Assembly (NCBI GenBank): GCA_910577885.1
Contig: CAJTNK010000008.1
Coordinates: forward strand, 1 to 38,250
Source: an uncultured Rikenella sp.
GTDB lineage: Bacteria; Bacteroidota; Bacteroidia; Bacteroidales; Rikenellaceae
Reading direction: 5' to 3'
DNA length: 38,250 nucleotides
In this document: positions 32,401 to 38,250 of the stretch, piece after piece
How the letters are laid out: each line of letters starts with the position of its first letter
Numbering within the stretch: position 1 is the stretch's first letter
Notes under the pieces: generated by a model
What the model was told of the DNA's origin: nothing
What the model saw: the letters and a program-made list of their open reading frames with translations, nothing else
The model's database searches: none
Translations under genes and position numbers: made by a program

Positions 32401-33029
32401 GGATGGAAGACCGGGGACGCCATCGCATTAAAAAAAACCGACTCGGAGGCCTCGTCTTCGATCCCGAGAAGCCCGCGCTCACCTGGCTCGTCGAGTGCGA
32501 AACCGTCTGCTCCGTCTGCGGCGCCGACGCTTACTCGCCCAGCACCGTCTTTCTCGCGCCCAAAGTCTACGCCCTCCGCGAAGTCATCTGCACCGCCGAC
32601 CCCAGCCATCGCGGACGCGGTAAGCTCCGCGCCAAGGGACACGCCGCCTCCCAGCTCAACTACGAACTCCTCGCCACCTGCTACCAGCGGCACGAGCTCG
32701 AAGAGGACCCCGAAGCCAGGTTCGTCACCTCCCGCGTCGCCCTCAAACGCACTCTCGCTTCTCTCCAGCCCAACGCCATCCCCTTCTCCGTCCTCGAAAC
32801 GCGTCTCACGCGCGTCCTGCAGCCATGGAAGGATCGCACGCTGGCCCCGCTGACGCCGGACGAACCGCATCTGCTGGTGCCCTACTCCAACTCCCAGCCC
32901 AACCCGAGGATCGTCGAAACCCAGCTCATGCCAAACGAACTCGCGAACGTTCCCCCGACGGATCAGGCGCTGCCGATGCCGCCGATCCCGCCCACCTGCT
33001 CCTCGATCCTGTGGCCCTCGGACACCTGA
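29214..33029 (+). CDS. pol: Protein-primed DNA polymerase (main exon)
   Basis: Family B polymerase. An acceptor TCTCTCTTTCAG ends at 29213; an in-frame stop lies just upstream and the exon is open from there. With the ATG from 23961 the product is 1272 aa. The first internal ATG is 29397, overlapping the pTP stop. The N-terminal ~75 residues are Pro/Gly-rich as in human polymerase. Motifs: exonuclease YDIETYTW, motif A DICGMYASALTHPFPVG, motif B KLLSNSLYGSFATK and motif C YGDTDSLF. Zinc-type Cys pairs occur at CDDCGVVYRQCHVC and CSVCGAD. The 3' end overlaps IVa2 in another frame. Confidence 0.96.
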   Translation, partial: DPSAGTRGDLGTPVHPGDPTTRHPGGPATNPGSPTLAAAPRPLGVTARSPSPAGGSTATKKMKAKKQKPQVLGWRAARYLAGRSDGATDRALRVAYHPEGLRPFRRLLELLHLDPDQHHLRLQELLTQQSQRPLTLDELVEVLGLEPWGGPVDLIRSHLSCISPPHPLLCPGAGAAPGLPSRPKLIFLLVSGKTSVNGLYLVRHQKPFVELLRCDDCGVVYRQCHVCNPHRASYYYHQIKPSKDWWVPVRFQPIGSPTGILRLFITYDIETYTWHGGRGKELLPYLLVFHLHGDDTLLQPVARLLATDPELGRDWTRYPEDALTYYRLDRTPHAIGNKFHQFRNQVQQCLAWCFWDRVRKQSPRLAAMEDEGHEFTADELQTNVDSYLRELNERRLRAKRRRRLDDDGLQDEEGEEGPQPTCLLEGRPHFWEVYVVGHNISGFDEIVMAAAVIDNRASVPAAFRVSRTFMPRQGKVLFNDIRYSLPNPQYRPRVSFEEWEQGIERVSDRRHQGLVFLVRDTYQLTHTSLRQAAAAYNLSVVKGHCPYEAVNDHFRLGTYESDDWGFPSPRYWSSEQEHREAREEFLTRSPRPVRYDIEAEALRYCALDVQVTAELVQRLAESYSRFVTEHVGLDVRSNFNVFQRPTISSNSHAIFRQVWYRETQIRRPTFHHRLLAPSHQMYDYVRLSIRGGRCYPTFLGVLEEPIFVYDICGMYASALTHPFPVGFPLAGPRLQLAIERWRRRLRDRAAISYFDPELLPGILSIDADAPDPEQLDVLPPFSSRRGGRLCWTNEDLRGEVATTIDIVTLHNRGWKVRVLDDARSTIFPETACVARSYVTLNIQAKEQADREKNQTMRSIAKLLSNSLYGSFATKLDNRRALFAADFDGEYGDEDERGDVAVIGATFLVPDAMSEEILPQFRHTYYSPVQCSNVVRLPNGGLSYCYDGTLPPENADLPRPPPPFIPREDDPPVQQPEYRPMGFFQAEPDDITILTVQKQTDLVENKRYPTHLASFVLAWTRAFVSEWANFLYESDRGLRLERRLLKSVYGDTDSLFLTAEGRRWMEDRGRHRIKKNRLGGLVFDPEKPALTWLVECETVCSVCGADAYSPSTVFLAPKVYALREVICTADPSHRGRGKLRAKGHAASQLNYELLATCYQRHELEEDPEARFVTSRVALKRTLASLQPNAIPFSVLETRLTRVLQPWKDRTLAPLTPDEPHLLVPYSNSQPNPRIVETQLMPNELANVPPTDQALPMPPIPPTCSSILWPSDT
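32060..32150 (-). promoter_or_regulatory. MLP: Major late promoter and first tripartite leader
   Basis: On the minus strand GTATAAAAGGCGGGGG (TATAAAA at 32105-32099) closely matches the human MLP TATA context. An inverted CAAT element (CCATTGGTC) lies ~40-50 nt upstream. Transcription should start near 32073. The first leader would end at a donor GTGAGTAG with its last base at 31993, about 81 nt. The promoter lies inside the polymerase gene on the opposite strand, as in all mastadenoviruses. I could not place a USF-type CACGTG site. Leaders 2 and 3 were not located. Confidence 0.85.
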
Positions 33030-34192
33030 AAGAGATCTGGCCGCGACTCGAAACCCTCCATCGCGCTCTTAGCCAGATGCCCTATGCGGAGGGACTCAAA
33101 CCCCGTCTCTTTTTTGACTCGCTCGACGAGATGCTCTCGGTGGCCGGCGCCCCCCTCCTCCGCTACCTCGTCGACGCCAACCGCTCGCTGCGCCGCTCCC
33201 TCAACGGCGTCGCCCCCGCTCTCCTATCCGACGGCACCTGTCGCTCCCTCAACGGACAGATGCAGCCCGTCATCGCCACCGTGTACGGGCCCACCGGCTG
33301 CGGCAAATCCCAGCTCCTCCGCAACATCATCTCCGGCGGCCTGATTCAGCCGCCGCCCGAAACCGTTTTTTTCATCGCCCCCGACGTCGACCTCGTCCCG
33401 CCCCAAGAGATGACGGCCTGGAAGACCCAGGTCTGCGAAGGCAACTACCGTCCCGGGCCCGACGGCACCATCGTTCCCCAGTCCGGGACTCTGATGCCCG
33501 CCCTGCGGGTCATGTCTTACGAAGAGATGACCCAAGAGCACAACTACGACGTCACCCATCCCCAAAACGCTTTTGCCCAAGCCGCTGCCCGGGGGCCTAT
33601 CTGCATCATTATGGACGAATGCATGGAAGACCTCGGCCGCCACAAGGGGGTCGCCAAATTCTTTCACGCCTTCCCCTCCAAGCTACACGACCGCTACCCG
33701 CGCTGCACCGGCTACTCGGTTTTCGTCGTCCTACATAACATGAATCCCCGACGGGACCAGGGCGGCAACATCGCCAACCTCAAAATCCAGTCCAAGCTGC
33801 ACATCATCTCGCCTCGCATGCAACCCGCCCAGCTCAACCGCTTCGTCAACGTCTACACCAAGAGCCTCCCGCCGCCCATCACTCTTCTCCTCAAAGACAT
33901 CTTCCACCACCACGCCCTCCACAACCAGTACGACTGGATCATCTACAACACCATGCCCGAACACGAAGCCCTGCAGTGGATGTACCTGCATCCCCGCGAA
34001 GGACTCATGCCCATGTACCTCAACGACCAGACGTTCCTCTTCCAGACCCTCGAGCACGTCAGCCGCGTCCTCAAGACTCGGCAGCGTTGGAGAAAATCCT
34101 ATCGCCTCAAACGGCAGCGGCGAACCCTACCCCCCACTCCGTCCCTACACGCTCCCGATCCCCCGACCCCAGAAATATCCGAGATGCAATAA
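32825..34192 (+). CDS. IVa2: IVa2 packaging ATPase and late transcription activator
   Basis: 455 aa from the ATG at 32825. Walker A GPTGCGKS at ~155-162, Walker B-type IIMDECMEDLG, and long blocks almost identical to human IVa2: PETVFFIAPDVDLVPP, CEGNYRPGPDGTI, VVLHNMNPRRDQGGNIANLKIQSK and YDWIIYNTMPEHEALQWMYLHPREGLMPMYLN. The protein binds packaging sequences and the downstream elements of the MLP. Human IVa2 has a tiny first exon; here an in-frame ATG exists without splicing, but an acceptor-like CTCCCAG at ~32896 leaves a spliced form open. Confidence 0.95.
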   Translation: MEGSHAGPADAGRTASAGALLQLPAQPEDRRNPAHAKRTRERSPDGSGAADAADPAHLLLDPVALGHLKEIWPRLETLHRALSQMPYAEGLKPRLFFDSLDEMLSVAGAPLLRYLVDANRSLRRSLNGVAPALLSDGTCRSLNGQMQPVIATVYGPTGCGKSQLLRNIISGGLIQPPPETVFFIAPDVDLVPPQEMTAWKTQVCEGNYRPGPDGTIVPQSGTLMPALRVMSYEEMTQEHNYDVTHPQNAFAQAAARGPICIIMDECMEDLGRHKGVAKFFHAFPSKLHDRYPRCTGYSVFVVLHNMNPRRDQGGNIANLKIQSKLHIISPRMQPAQLNRFVNVYTKSLPPPITLLLKDIFHHHALHNQYDWIIYNTMPEHEALQWMYLHPREGLMPMYLNDQTFLFQTLEHVSRVLKTRQRWRKSYRLKRQRRTLPPTPSLHAPDPPTPEISEMQ

Positions 34193-34193
34193 A
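34188..34193 (+). terminator. E2B / IVa2 poly(A) signal
   Basis: AATAAA overlaps the IVa2 stop codon and faces the minus-strand pIX signal at 34205-34210. Confidence 0.85.
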
Positions 34194-34204
34194 GATGAAA
34201 AAAC

Positions 34205-34210
34205 TTTATT
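34205..34210 (-). terminator. E1B / pIX poly(A) signal
   Basis: AATAAA on the minus strand, 44 nt after the pIX stop. Confidence 0.8.
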
Positions 34211-34253
34211 TCACAGCCATTCTCGTCTCCGTCTTTTTTCTTCTTTCAATCTT

Positions 34254-34553
34254 TTAGGCTTCGGCACCGTCGACCTCGACACCGTCGGGCTCGGCCCGAG
34301 GGGGTGGCACGGGAGGGGCAGTCAAGCTGAGTAGACGAGCCTCCAGAGCCGACACGCGGCTCTCGAGGGACTGCACGGTGGCCGCCACGGCGCTCAACTC
34401 GAGCTCGGTCAAACGCTCAGAAGGAGGCACCGGACGTCCGTACAGGTCGGTACCCGCTAGCCCCAGTCGGGCCCCGGACCACCAGGGCAGGCGAGTGGTC
34501 AGGAAGGGGTAGGCGATGTAGCCGTTCTGAGGGTTGACCGCTGGAAAATCCAT
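34254..34553 (-). CDS. pIX: Capsid cement protein IX
   Basis: 99 aa; cements hexons in mastadenovirus facets. The N-terminal NGYIAYPFLTTRLPWWSGARLGLAG is the capsid-binding part (human: YLTTRLPAWAGVRQN). The C-terminal heptad pattern LELSAVAATVQSLESRVSALEARLLSL is the coiled coil. Shorter than human IX (140 aa), lacking most of the Ala-rich spacer. A pyrimidine tract with TAG directly abuts the ATG, and no TATA box is seen upstream. Confidence 0.95.
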   Translation of the reverse strand: MDFPAVNPQNGYIAYPFLTTRLPWWSGARLGLAGTDLYGRPVPPSERLTELELSAVAATVQSLESRVSALEARLLSLTAPPVPPPRAEPDGVEVDGAEA

Positions 34554-34615
34554 CTAAGACAGAAACAGAACACAACAAACACAGAAAAGTCGGGTAAACG
34601 CCCGGCGGGCCAAAC

Positions 34616-34621
34616 TTTATT
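34616..34621 (-). terminator. AATAAA at the end of E1B 55K
   Basis: Minus-strand AATAAA overlapping the 55K stop codon, 62 nt before pIX. It could end E1B mRNA before pIX or be skipped. Confidence 0.4.
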
Positions 34622-36443
34622 CATCACTGTCGCTACAGAATTCCAGGTTCTCTACGGGGTAACTGCGGGGGTTGGGTAGGATCACCGCATCCCGGGCCTC
34701 CACCACCATCGAGTACACGTACATGTGGGTCCTGCCGCACTCGCAGCGGCACTCGCGCTGAGCGGAGGTCTCGTTAGTCGGGGCCGTCACGCGCATCACG
34801 CTCAGGCTATTGACATAACTGCCGCTGCAGTTGACTTTTTGGGCACAACCCAGATCCAGCAGCATCTGTGTCGCGGCAAAATGGCAACGCCGCGTGTACA
34901 GATTGCCGCGGCGGTGGCCCACGTAGATCGTACCCTCATTACAGTGGTTGCGCACAAACACCGGATAGGAAGTGCGACGCCGCGCCACGATGTGGTAGGC
35001 GGACAAGAGTTGGATCGTGCCGCCGGCGCAGGTCACCACGCTCCCGTCACGGAGATCGGGACCGTGCATAAACACATTCCCCCTCAGAGTCCCAGAACCC
35101 CCCATCAGGACCAGGCACACACAGTCACGGGCGCAGCAGTAGGTCATCTTGAGCGGGCTGTTGGGGCTCTTGACGCCGATCACGCACCGCTCGAAGGCGC
35201 ACTCGGCCACTTCGAAAAGCAGGTTGCCCGTATACAGGACCCCCGTGTGGCAGTTGTAGAAATTGCAGCCCTTCACTTCGCCCTTCACGTCCGCCATAAC
35301 AGCGGCAGAACGGCAGTCGTAAAAACAACAGTCGATCACATAAATGCCGCCCTGCCCGCGGATGATGGGACGCTGGTGCTGGCCTTCCGGGGGCTCATCC
35401 ACAAAGACGCAGTCCACGAACGTGCAGCGCGTCACGCCCTGCACCATGATGTACTCAGGAAAAGCGTCGCGGTAGTGACCGGCCTTGATGGCTCCGCCTA
35501 AGCGAGCCGTGGTCCGCACGCGGATCCGGGCCCCGTTTCCTATCACATAGCACCACTGGGGCAGGAGGAGCGGGCGGCTCACCACGTAGTCGTAGCGCGG
35601 ATCCAGGCACACCTTACCGTGCGCGTGAATCGCCTCTTCCAGGTTTTCATCGGGACGAACCTGGTAAGCCGCCAGCTCCTCCAGGGAACAGTGCACCAGA
35701 TGGGACGTGCGACTGGCCCGCTCGCGCAGCTCGTTCAGCGTCATCCGCTCCAAACGATCGGCCCAGCGGGGAATGGGGGGCAGCCGTTGGCGCGGACGCA
35801 CGTGACGGGGCTGCATCGCCGCTATAGCTGCAACGCCCTCCGGCACCGAGCCGGCGTACCCGGGACTTTCCGATATGACCCCTCGCGCTCGGAACTGAGG
35901 CTGTCGCTGCTGCCGCTCCTCGCCTTCTCGACCGGCGTCTCCGTGGGGGGCATCGGCGGCAGCGGCGGCGTCGGGGACGACACCGTCAGGCTCGCGATCT
36001 CCGAGGTGGTCTCGCTCAGCATCAGGTTCTGGTACTGGTGCTGGTACAGCTTCGGCGGCAGCCGGGGCGGGGACGTCCGCTGGCTCGGGTTCGGGTCGAT
36101 GCTCGAAGACGTAAAAATCGCGCCACTGGGACACGACCGCGGCCGGAGACCTTTCGAGGTCGGTATCATCACTGTCGGTGGCGGAGGGCACCCCGGAGCC
36201 GCTGCGGTCGCGTTCGAGGGCAGCGGGACCCGACTCGACTGATTCACCACCAGGGCTGGCAACGGACTCTGCGGACGGTTCGGAGACGGAGGGCTCGAAC
36301 GACTCAGCCTGAAGCTGGGAAGAAGGGGCTCCGTCGGCCGATCTCCCTGAAAGGGAAACGGCATCGACTGCCGCTGCTCCGCCGGAAGAGCCTGGCTCCG
36401 CCTGAAGCGACGCACCGGCTTGAGAACTTGTCGGCTCTGCCAT
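34617..36443 (-). CDS. E1B 55K: E1B 55K protein
   Basis: 608 aa from the ATG at 36443; the open frame upstream has no ATG. The N-terminal ~220 residues are Ser/Pro/Glu-rich and disordered. The conserved core has LEELAAYQVRPDENLEEAIHAHGKVCLDP-type sequence, CYVIGNGARIRV, a beta-helix with CTFVDCVFVDEP, CCFYDCRSAAV and GNLLFEVAECAFERCVIGV, then CRCECGRTH and an acidic FCSDSDE end. With E4 34K it targets p53 and the MRN complex for degradation. Longer than human 55K (496 aa), the extra part being N-terminal. Confidence 0.93.
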   Translation of the reverse strand: MAEPTSSQAGASLQAEPGSSGGAAAVDAVSLSGRSADGAPSSQLQAESFEPSVSEPSAESVASPGGESVESGPAALERDRSGSGVPSATDSDDTDLERSPAAVVSQWRDFYVFEHRPEPEPADVPAPAAAEAVPAPVPEPDAERDHLGDREPDGVVPDAAAAADAPHGDAGREGEERQQRQPQFRARGVISESPGYAGSVPEGVAAIAAMQPRHVRPRQRLPPIPRWADRLERMTLNELRERASRTSHLVHCSLEELAAYQVRPDENLEEAIHAHGKVCLDPRYDYVVSRPLLLPQWCYVIGNGARIRVRTTARLGGAIKAGHYRDAFPEYIMVQGVTRCTFVDCVFVDEPPEGQHQRPIIRGQGGIYVIDCCFYDCRSAAVMADVKGEVKGCNFYNCHTGVLYTGNLLFEVAECAFERCVIGVKSPNSPLKMTYCCARDCVCLVLMGGSGTLRGNVFMHGPDLRDGSVVTCAGGTIQLLSAYHIVARRRTSYPVFVRNHCNEGTIYVGHRRGNLYTRRCHFAATQMLLDLGCAQKVNCSGSYVNSLSVMRVTAPTNETSAQRECRCECGRTHMYVYSMVVEARDAVILPNPRSYPVENLEFCSDSDE

Positions 36444-36823
36444 CTCAGCTCCGAGCGGACCCGCTGCCACAGGGGAAACGTCAGGGAGTCTACCAAGTAA
36501 TCACGCCCGAAACGTGTCTCCACCAGCGCCCAACGCTCGAGCACATACACCACGAAAGAGATGCCGGAGATCTGATGACCCGGAGTACTCAGATCTAATT
36601 CTTCGCGCATCACGTAGTGGTAAAGAAAAAAGTCTTGATGATTCAAACGAGTAAAAAAGACCTGACCGAGCACTTCTTCGTACTCCGTTCTGAACTTTTC
36701 TATCGTTTCTCGAACCAGATTCGCTAACCCCCTACGTCTCCACCACCACGGCTTGAACGAAGAACTCTCCAACACTAAATCTCTCAACACCTTATATTCG
36801 CTCAAATGCTTTAACAGATCCAT
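35822..36823 (-). CDS. E1B 19K: E1B 19K protein with long C-terminal extension
   Basis: 333 aa against ~176 in human virus. The first ~145 residues match the Bcl-2-like 19K fold: LSEYKVLRDLVLESSS, SFKPWWWRRRGLANLVRETIEKFRTEYEEVLGQ, LDLSTPGHQISGISFVVYVLERWA and YLVDSLTFPLWQRV, close to human [23 protein letters not shown]. This part blocks Bax/Bak-driven apoptosis. The remaining ~185 residues are Pro/Ser-rich and disordered and overlap the 55K N-terminal region in another frame. A TTAAATA box lies at 36935-36929. Confidence 0.9.
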   Translation of the reverse strand: MDLLKHLSEYKVLRDLVLESSSFKPWWWRRRGLANLVRETIEKFRTEYEEVLGQVFFTRLNHQDFFLYHYVMREELDLSTPGHQISGISFVVYVLERWALVETRFGRDYLVDSLTFPLWQRVRSELRWQSRQVLKPVRRFRRSQALPAEQRQSMPFPFQGDRPTEPLLPSFRLSRSSPPSPNRPQSPLPALVVNQSSRVPLPSNATAAAPGCPPPPTVMIPTSKGLRPRSCPSGAIFTSSSIDPNPSQRTSPPRLPPKLYQHQYQNLMLSETTSEIASLTVSSPTPPLPPMPPTETPVEKARSGSSDSLSSEREGSYRKVPGTPARCRRALQL

Positions 36824-36928
36824 ACCTGTGAGGAGTCTTGGCCCGAGAGCAGGAGAAGAACGGGAAAGAACCCAAGGCGCACCTGGTGCTTCCCCGAACA
36901 GAATACCTGAGTGAGGGACGCGAGCCGG

Positions 36929-36935
36929 TATTTAA
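36929..36935 (-). promoter_or_regulatory. E1B promoter TATA-like box
   Basis: Minus-strand GGTTAAATACC, about 106 nt before the 19K ATG. The short region between E1A and E1B (36824-37041) has no other gene. Confidence 0.6.
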
Positions 36936-37041
36936 CCTAACTCCCCAGGGGCTCCACCCCGAACACCGGGCAAAAGTCCAATGACTCAGGGGAATTTACG
37001 ACTTAATTGACCAAGAGACCAGGAAATGTTCCTCGAAAATT

Positions 37042-37047
37042 TTTATT
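37042..37047 (-). terminator. E1A poly(A) signal
   Basis: AATAAA on the minus strand, 49 nt after the E1A exon 2 stop. Confidence 0.8.
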
Positions 37048-37095
37048 GACTCATGGGCAGTTTTACGACTCCCCACCCAGAAAGTCCCAAGTCCT

Positions 37096-37979
37096 TCAGG
37101 AGTGGCGCTCCACGAACTCGCGAAGCTGTTCATAATCGGCTGATTCAGCCTCGGGAGGGGTGAGGGGGCCGGACACAATCTGGTCGTAGATGGCCGCCAC
37201 TTCCTCCTCCTGAGCAAACAGCCACTGATCCAGATCTGACCAAGTCAGCGGACTCGCCCCTGATAAAAGATAAAGAAGATGAGTCAAGGAGCGCAAACAA
37301 CGCCAAAGTACACACTAAACCACATATCCGGGGTCGTGGCGTTCGACTCACCGTTCAGAGAGTCGCACATCGACTCCAGTTGACAGCGCGGACAGCGGTC
37401 GCCCGTATAATCGCGGTGACCGCACAGGTCGCAGAGAACCGCCGGCTGGGAAAAAGGGAGATCGTCGGGCTGGGGCGACAAGCGACTCTCGTAACAAGTC
37501 AGATCGGGGGAAAAAGTCGGCAGGGCCGAACCGCTCTCGGTCAGGGCTTGTAAAGTCCGACGGACCTCCTGATCGGAATCGTCCATCTCGGCCCAGTCGC
37601 TCAAGTCCAGATCGGTGCGAATGTCAGAATCGGCGCGGCCGTCGCCGTCGCACATCGGCTGGGTCTCCGTGGTCGAAGACACCGGCTCGAAAGCTGAAAC
37701 GCTCGAAGACCTCAATTCCCGAGGACCGACTGGGCCGGGTGCCGCGAGCGCCGTGCGATTCAGGGCCGGTGGCAGGTCCAGCGGCAGGCCCGCGTCCAGG
37801 CGCTCCAGTTGTCGCACCACCCCGTAGGGTAACAGCACAGACATGGTCAGGCCGTTCGGTGTCAGTACGCACCCGACGATCCGCGGGTGTTGGGAAGGTC
37901 GCCCTCCGTGAGGGGATTCCTGCCTCATACGTTGAATTATACTCGGGGGGAAGTGAAGGTTTAACACTCTCTCACCCAT
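37096..37979 (-). CDS. E1A: E1A protein (spliced)
   Basis: Exon 1 is 37979-37352, ending at a GTGAGT donor. Exon 2 is 37259-37096, entered from a TTATCTTTTATCAG acceptor. The joint keeps the frame and gives 263 aa. The ATG at 37979 is ~35 nt after the expected cap site. The CR2 RB-binding motif LTCYE is at 160-164, followed by acidic residues. The CR3-type zinc motif has Cys183, 186, 196 and 199 (CX2C, nine residues, CX2C), shorter than the human 13-residue loop. Exon 2 ends ADYEQLREFVERHS and lacks the usual C-terminal PLDLS and basic nuclear signal; a PLDLP sits instead at 66-70. E1A activates early genes and frees E2F. Confidence 0.88.
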
Positions 37980-38041
37980 CGCGGAGAAAACTCTTCTCGC
38001 ACACACTCAAGAGTTGGCCACTCTTGGCGGAGCCCGCACTC

Positions 38042-38047
38042 TTATAC
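38042..38047 (-). promoter_or_regulatory. E1A promoter TATA box
   Basis: Minus-strand GGTATAAGAG, 63 nt before the E1A ATG. The 160 nt between this and the ITR are GC-rich with several GGGCGG boxes. This is where the E1A enhancer and packaging signal are expected, but I see no clear array of TTTG-N8-CG packaging repeats. Confidence 0.75.
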
Positions 38048-38209
38048 CGCCGGGAGACACGGCCACTCCCCGTGGACTCCGGTCCGTCCGCCCACAACAC
38101 CGCCCCTGACACGGAAAACGCCCCACGCGGCTCCGCCCTGGCTCCGCCCACGCCCAAGCAAGTTCCCCCGGCCCCGGCCCAGCCCCCGCAGTCAGAAGCA
38201 AAAAACCCA

Positions 38210-38250
38210 CCCCGCCCGCCGGCGCCGCCCGAACCCGCCCCAAACCCCGC
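38210..38250. repeat. ITR: Inverted terminal repeat, inner part only (conventional left end)
   Basis: This is the reverse complement of 79-119 with no mismatch. The window stops inside the repeat, so about 78 nt of this ITR copy are absent. Identity breaks abruptly at the inner boundary, which sets the ITR at about 119 nt if position 1 is near the true terminus. Confidence 0.85.

Noticed and set aside
36996..37217. 73-aa minus-strand ORF between E1A and E1B
   Set aside because: It overlaps the E1A exon 2 in another frame, spans the E1A poly(A) signal and has no recognisable features.
38048..38209. Packaging-signal A repeats (TTTG-N8-CG)
   Set aside because: No convincing array could be read here, although the location is where it should be.

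Overview
The window is a nearly complete adenovirus genome given as the reverse complement of the usual map: the conventional right end (E4) is at position 1 and the conventional left end (E1A) is at 38250. Protein V, protein IX, the E1A/E1B 19K/E1B 55K set, the pVIII-E3-U exon-fiber order and an E4 34K homologue place it in genus Mastadenovirus. The DNA is GC-rich. The unusually large E3 with two very long glycoproteins recalls bat mastadenoviruses with expanded E3, but the host is inference. A 41-nt inverted repeat (79-119 and 38210-38250) shows that the outer ~78 nt of the right-hand copy are missing.

Layout, left to right. 1-661: ITR, a VA-RNA-like RNA polymerase III gene on the minus strand, the E4 promoter and a spliced E4 leader. 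662-3232 (+): E4, with a dUTPase-like ORF1 carrying a long C-terminal extension, an unassigned ORF and the 34K protein. 3240-5611 (-): fiber (L5). 5610-5851 (+): U exon. 5878-10381 (-): E3, with a 12.5K-like membrane protein, a secreted glycoprotein and a type I membrane glycoprotein. 10374-14378 (-): L4 (pVIII, 33K, 22K, 100K), with the E2 early promoter on the opposite strand. 14462-15841 (+): DBP. 15848-20590 (-): protease, hexon, pVI, pX. 20638-23911 (-): pV, pVII, penton base. 24011-27151 (-): pIIIa and 52K. 27175-34193 (+): pTP, polymerase, IVa2. 34205-37979 (-): pIX, E1B 55K, E1B 19K, E1A. The major late promoter lies on the minus strand at ~32100 inside the polymerase gene.

The genes form the usual adenovirus programme. 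E1A, E1B and E4 34K reprogramme the host cell. DBP, pTP and polymerase replicate protein-primed linear DNA. IVa2, 52K and L4 proteins control late transcription and packaging. Hexon, penton, fiber and minor proteins form a capsid matured by the viral protease. E3 glycoproteins probably act in immune evasion.

The most notable observations are: the Pol III gene between ITR and E4; a one-codon initiator exon (ATG followed by GTAAGT at 23961) that fits both the pTP and polymerase acceptors in frame; two protease-like sites in a penton N-terminal extension; fused or extended E1B 19K, E4 ORF1 and E3 12.5K proteins; and poly(A) signals placed just before the next gene in L2/pX, E3, E1B/pIX and E4.
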